Assembly (NCBI GenBank): GCA_003567495.1
Contig: PWZK01000248.1
Coordinates: 1 to 5,769 of the forward strand
DNA: 5,769 nucleotides
Direction of reading: 5' to 3'
DNA from: Candidatus Brocadiaceae bacterium
GTDB taxonomy: Bacteria; Planctomycetota; Brocadiia; SM23-32
The notes beneath the pieces are model-generated. The model ran no database searches and was not told the origin of the DNA. It was given only the letters and a program-made list of their open reading frames with translations. Both the position numbers and the translations under genes were made by a program. This document shows positions 4,364 through 5,769 of this stretch, piece after piece (within the stretch, counting starts at the first letter, position 1; each line of letters starts with the position of its first letter).

Positions 4364-5737
4364 TCAATTATTCAGCGCCTGCAGAGGTGCGGGTATTCTG
4401 CCGCCGTGGTTGATGAACCCGAGCGCAGAATCCGGCGCGGTAACCGGCAAAACTATACTTTCGCCGAAAAGGCCGCCGAAGACGACTTTTTCGCCGGCCC
4501 TGCGGCCCGGCACCGGTATCAGTCTTACACTCGTAGTTTTTCGGTTGATCACACCGATAGCCATCTCGTCCGCTATGATGGCTGCGATAGTTTGCGTCGG
4601 AATATCGCCCGGCACGGCTACCATATCGAGTCCTACCGAGCAAACCGAAGTCATTGCCTCCAGTTTCTCTATGCTCAGATGTCCGGCTGCTGCGGCATCT
4701 GCGAGCACTTTGTCCTCACTCACCGGTATAAAGGCGCCGCTCAGGCCGCCCACCGACGATGAAGCGAACAGTCCCCCCTTCTTCACGGCATCGTTAAGCA
4801 TTGCCAGCGCGGCCGTGGTGCCGGGGGACCCAACTTTTTGGATTCCCATGGCCATAAGTATCTCGCCCACGCTGTCGTTCACCCTCGGCGTGGGGGCCAG
4901 TGAAAGGTCCACTATGCCGAAATGAGCGTTTACGGAATCGGCCACCTCGCGTCCTATCAGCTCACCGACCCGCGTGACTTTAAAACAGGTTCTTTTAATC
5001 TGCTCTGCGATTTCGCCCAGTTTGACATCGCCACGCTCGTTCAGCATGCGTTCTATCGCCGTTTTGACGACACCCGGCCCGCTTACACCGATATTGACCA
5101 CGCTGTCGGGTTCTCCAAATCCGGTCATGGCGCCGGCCATAAAAGGGTTGTCTTCGGGGATATTGGCAAACACGCTGAGCTTGGCGCAGCCGAAACCTTC
5201 GTTATCGGAGGTTCGGGCTGCCAGGTCTTTGATTTTTCCTGCGACCAGACTCACCGCATCTATGTTGATTCCAGCGTGTGTGCCGGCTACGTTAACGCAG
5301 CCGCAGACATGTGAAGTTTCAGCCAGTGCTTCCGGAATCGCGTTTATTAGATCGCGGTCGGCATCGGTAAGACCTTTCTGCACCAGGGCGCTGAATCCGC
5401 CCACAAAATCAATGCCGACGTCCTCGCAGGTCGCGTCCAGGGTGTGTGCTATGCGGCAGAAAGTGTCCGGCCCGCCGCCTGCGGCTATTGCGCTAACCGG
5501 AGTGACAGCGAGTCGTTTATTAACCACCGGGATACCATATTTCTGTCCGGCACGCTCGCATGCGTCCACAAGCCCACCGGCCATGCGATTTATTTTGTGT
5601 TTTATCTTTTTGCACAGGCTCTCCACCGAAGGGTCGGCGCAGTCGAGCAGGTTAAGCCCGAGTGTGACGCTACGCACATCGAGATTCTCCTGCCGGAACA
5701 TGCGCAGGGTATCCATAATATCGTCGGTTCTTAGCAT
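4364..5737 (-). CDS. UPF0210 / PFL-family protein (DUF711)
   Basis: The 457-residue protein matches the usual family length of about 450. The family has a solved-structure member but no firmly established reaction; a remote relation to glycyl-radical pyruvate formate-lyase folds gives it its PFL name. Typical stretches are ENLDVRSVTLGLNLLDC (17-33), AIAAGGGPDTF (83-93), GVSGPGVV (217-224), KVGSPGTTAALAML (301-314), SSSVGGLSGAFIPVSED (326-342) and the C-terminal GFINHGGRIPAP (440-451). No signal peptide or membrane helix is evident. The first ATG (5737) gives the conserved N-terminus; a GGAG lies upstream at 14-base spacing, which is long, so initiation may be modest. It is the first gene of the UPF0210-ACT-RmlA unit. 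Only 32 bases upstream are visible, so its promoter cannot be judged. Family identity is firm; function is unknown. Confidence 0.93.
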   Translation of the reverse strand: MLRTDDIMDTLRMFRQENLDVRSVTLGLNLLDCADPSVESLCKKIKHKINRMAGGLVDACERAGQKYGIPVVNKRLAVTPVSAIAAGGGPDTFCRIAHTLDATCEDVGIDFVGGFSALVQKGLTDADRDLINAIPEALAETSHVCGCVNVAGTHAGINIDAVSLVAGKIKDLAARTSDNEGFGCAKLSVFANIPEDNPFMAGAMTGFGEPDSVVNIGVSGPGVVKTAIERMLNERGDVKLGEIAEQIKRTCFKVTRVGELIGREVADSVNAHFGIVDLSLAPTPRVNDSVGEILMAMGIQKVGSPGTTAALAMLNDAVKKGGLFASSSVGGLSGAFIPVSEDKVLADAAAAGHLSIEKLEAMTSVCSVGLDMVAVPGDIPTQTIAAIIADEMAIGVINRKTTSVRLIPVPGRRAGEKVVFGGLFGESIVLPVTAPDSALGFINHGGRIPAPLQALNN

Positions 5738-5769
5738 TGTTGTATCTTATACTCCATAATGATGTTAAA

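Noticed and set aside
4347..4367. TTG start at 4367 adding seven residues to the ACT protein
   Set aside because: There is no Shine-Dalgarno before it, whereas the ATG at 4346 has GAGGGGG upstream and begins directly at the ACT fold.
4350..5759. Long plus-strand open frames opposite the UPF0210 gene (up to 261 codons)
   Set aside because: They are antisense shadows of a well-conserved gene and show no domain of their own.

Overview
The window looks like mid-GC bacterial chromosome or metagenome contig. Every recognisable gene lies on the minus strand, so transcription runs from high to low coordinates. No rRNA, tRNA, CRISPR array, transposase or phage gene was seen. The gene content (UPF0210 plus ACT protein, RmlA, split YeeE/YedE transporter) and the intergenic field of small GC-rich palindromes would suit an anaerobic, possibly deep-branching uncultured bacterium. 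That placement is inference only; no gene here fixes the taxon.

Region A (about 5737 down to 2913) is a compact three-gene unit. A UPF0210/PFL-family protein is followed after 17 nt by a protein with two ACT domains, and 3 nt later by a glucose-1-phosphate thymidylyltransferase (RmlA/RfbA). UPF0210 and ACT (UPF0237/GcvR-like) genes are a known recurring pair of unknown biochemistry. The nucleotidyltransferase makes dTDP-glucose for surface sugars, and its dTDP-sugar partner genes are not in the window.

Region B (about 2912 down to 1760) is some 1.15 kb without an intact gene, and is the most unusual part. It starts with a convincing minus-strand sigma70 promoter (extended -10 TGTTATAAT) and an AGGAGG ribosome binding site. 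These lead into a truncated copy of the 5' end of the YeeE/YedE gene, of which 73 bp is identical to the intact gene about 2 kb away. The fragment stops beside a 255-bp palindrome-rich block bounded by 20-bp inverted copies (19/20 match). Beyond it lie a perfect 15-bp inverted repeat, a GYCGTT hexamer array, and several hairpins that share stem sequence.

Region C (1759 down to 1) is a tight operon: a PHP-domain metal-dependent phosphoesterase, then the first half of a YeeE/YedE-type sulfur-compound transporter, then (ATGA overlap) the second half, cut by the window edge. The duplicated 5' fragment with its own promoter suggests that this transporter operon was rearranged, with the palindromic block at or near the breakpoint.
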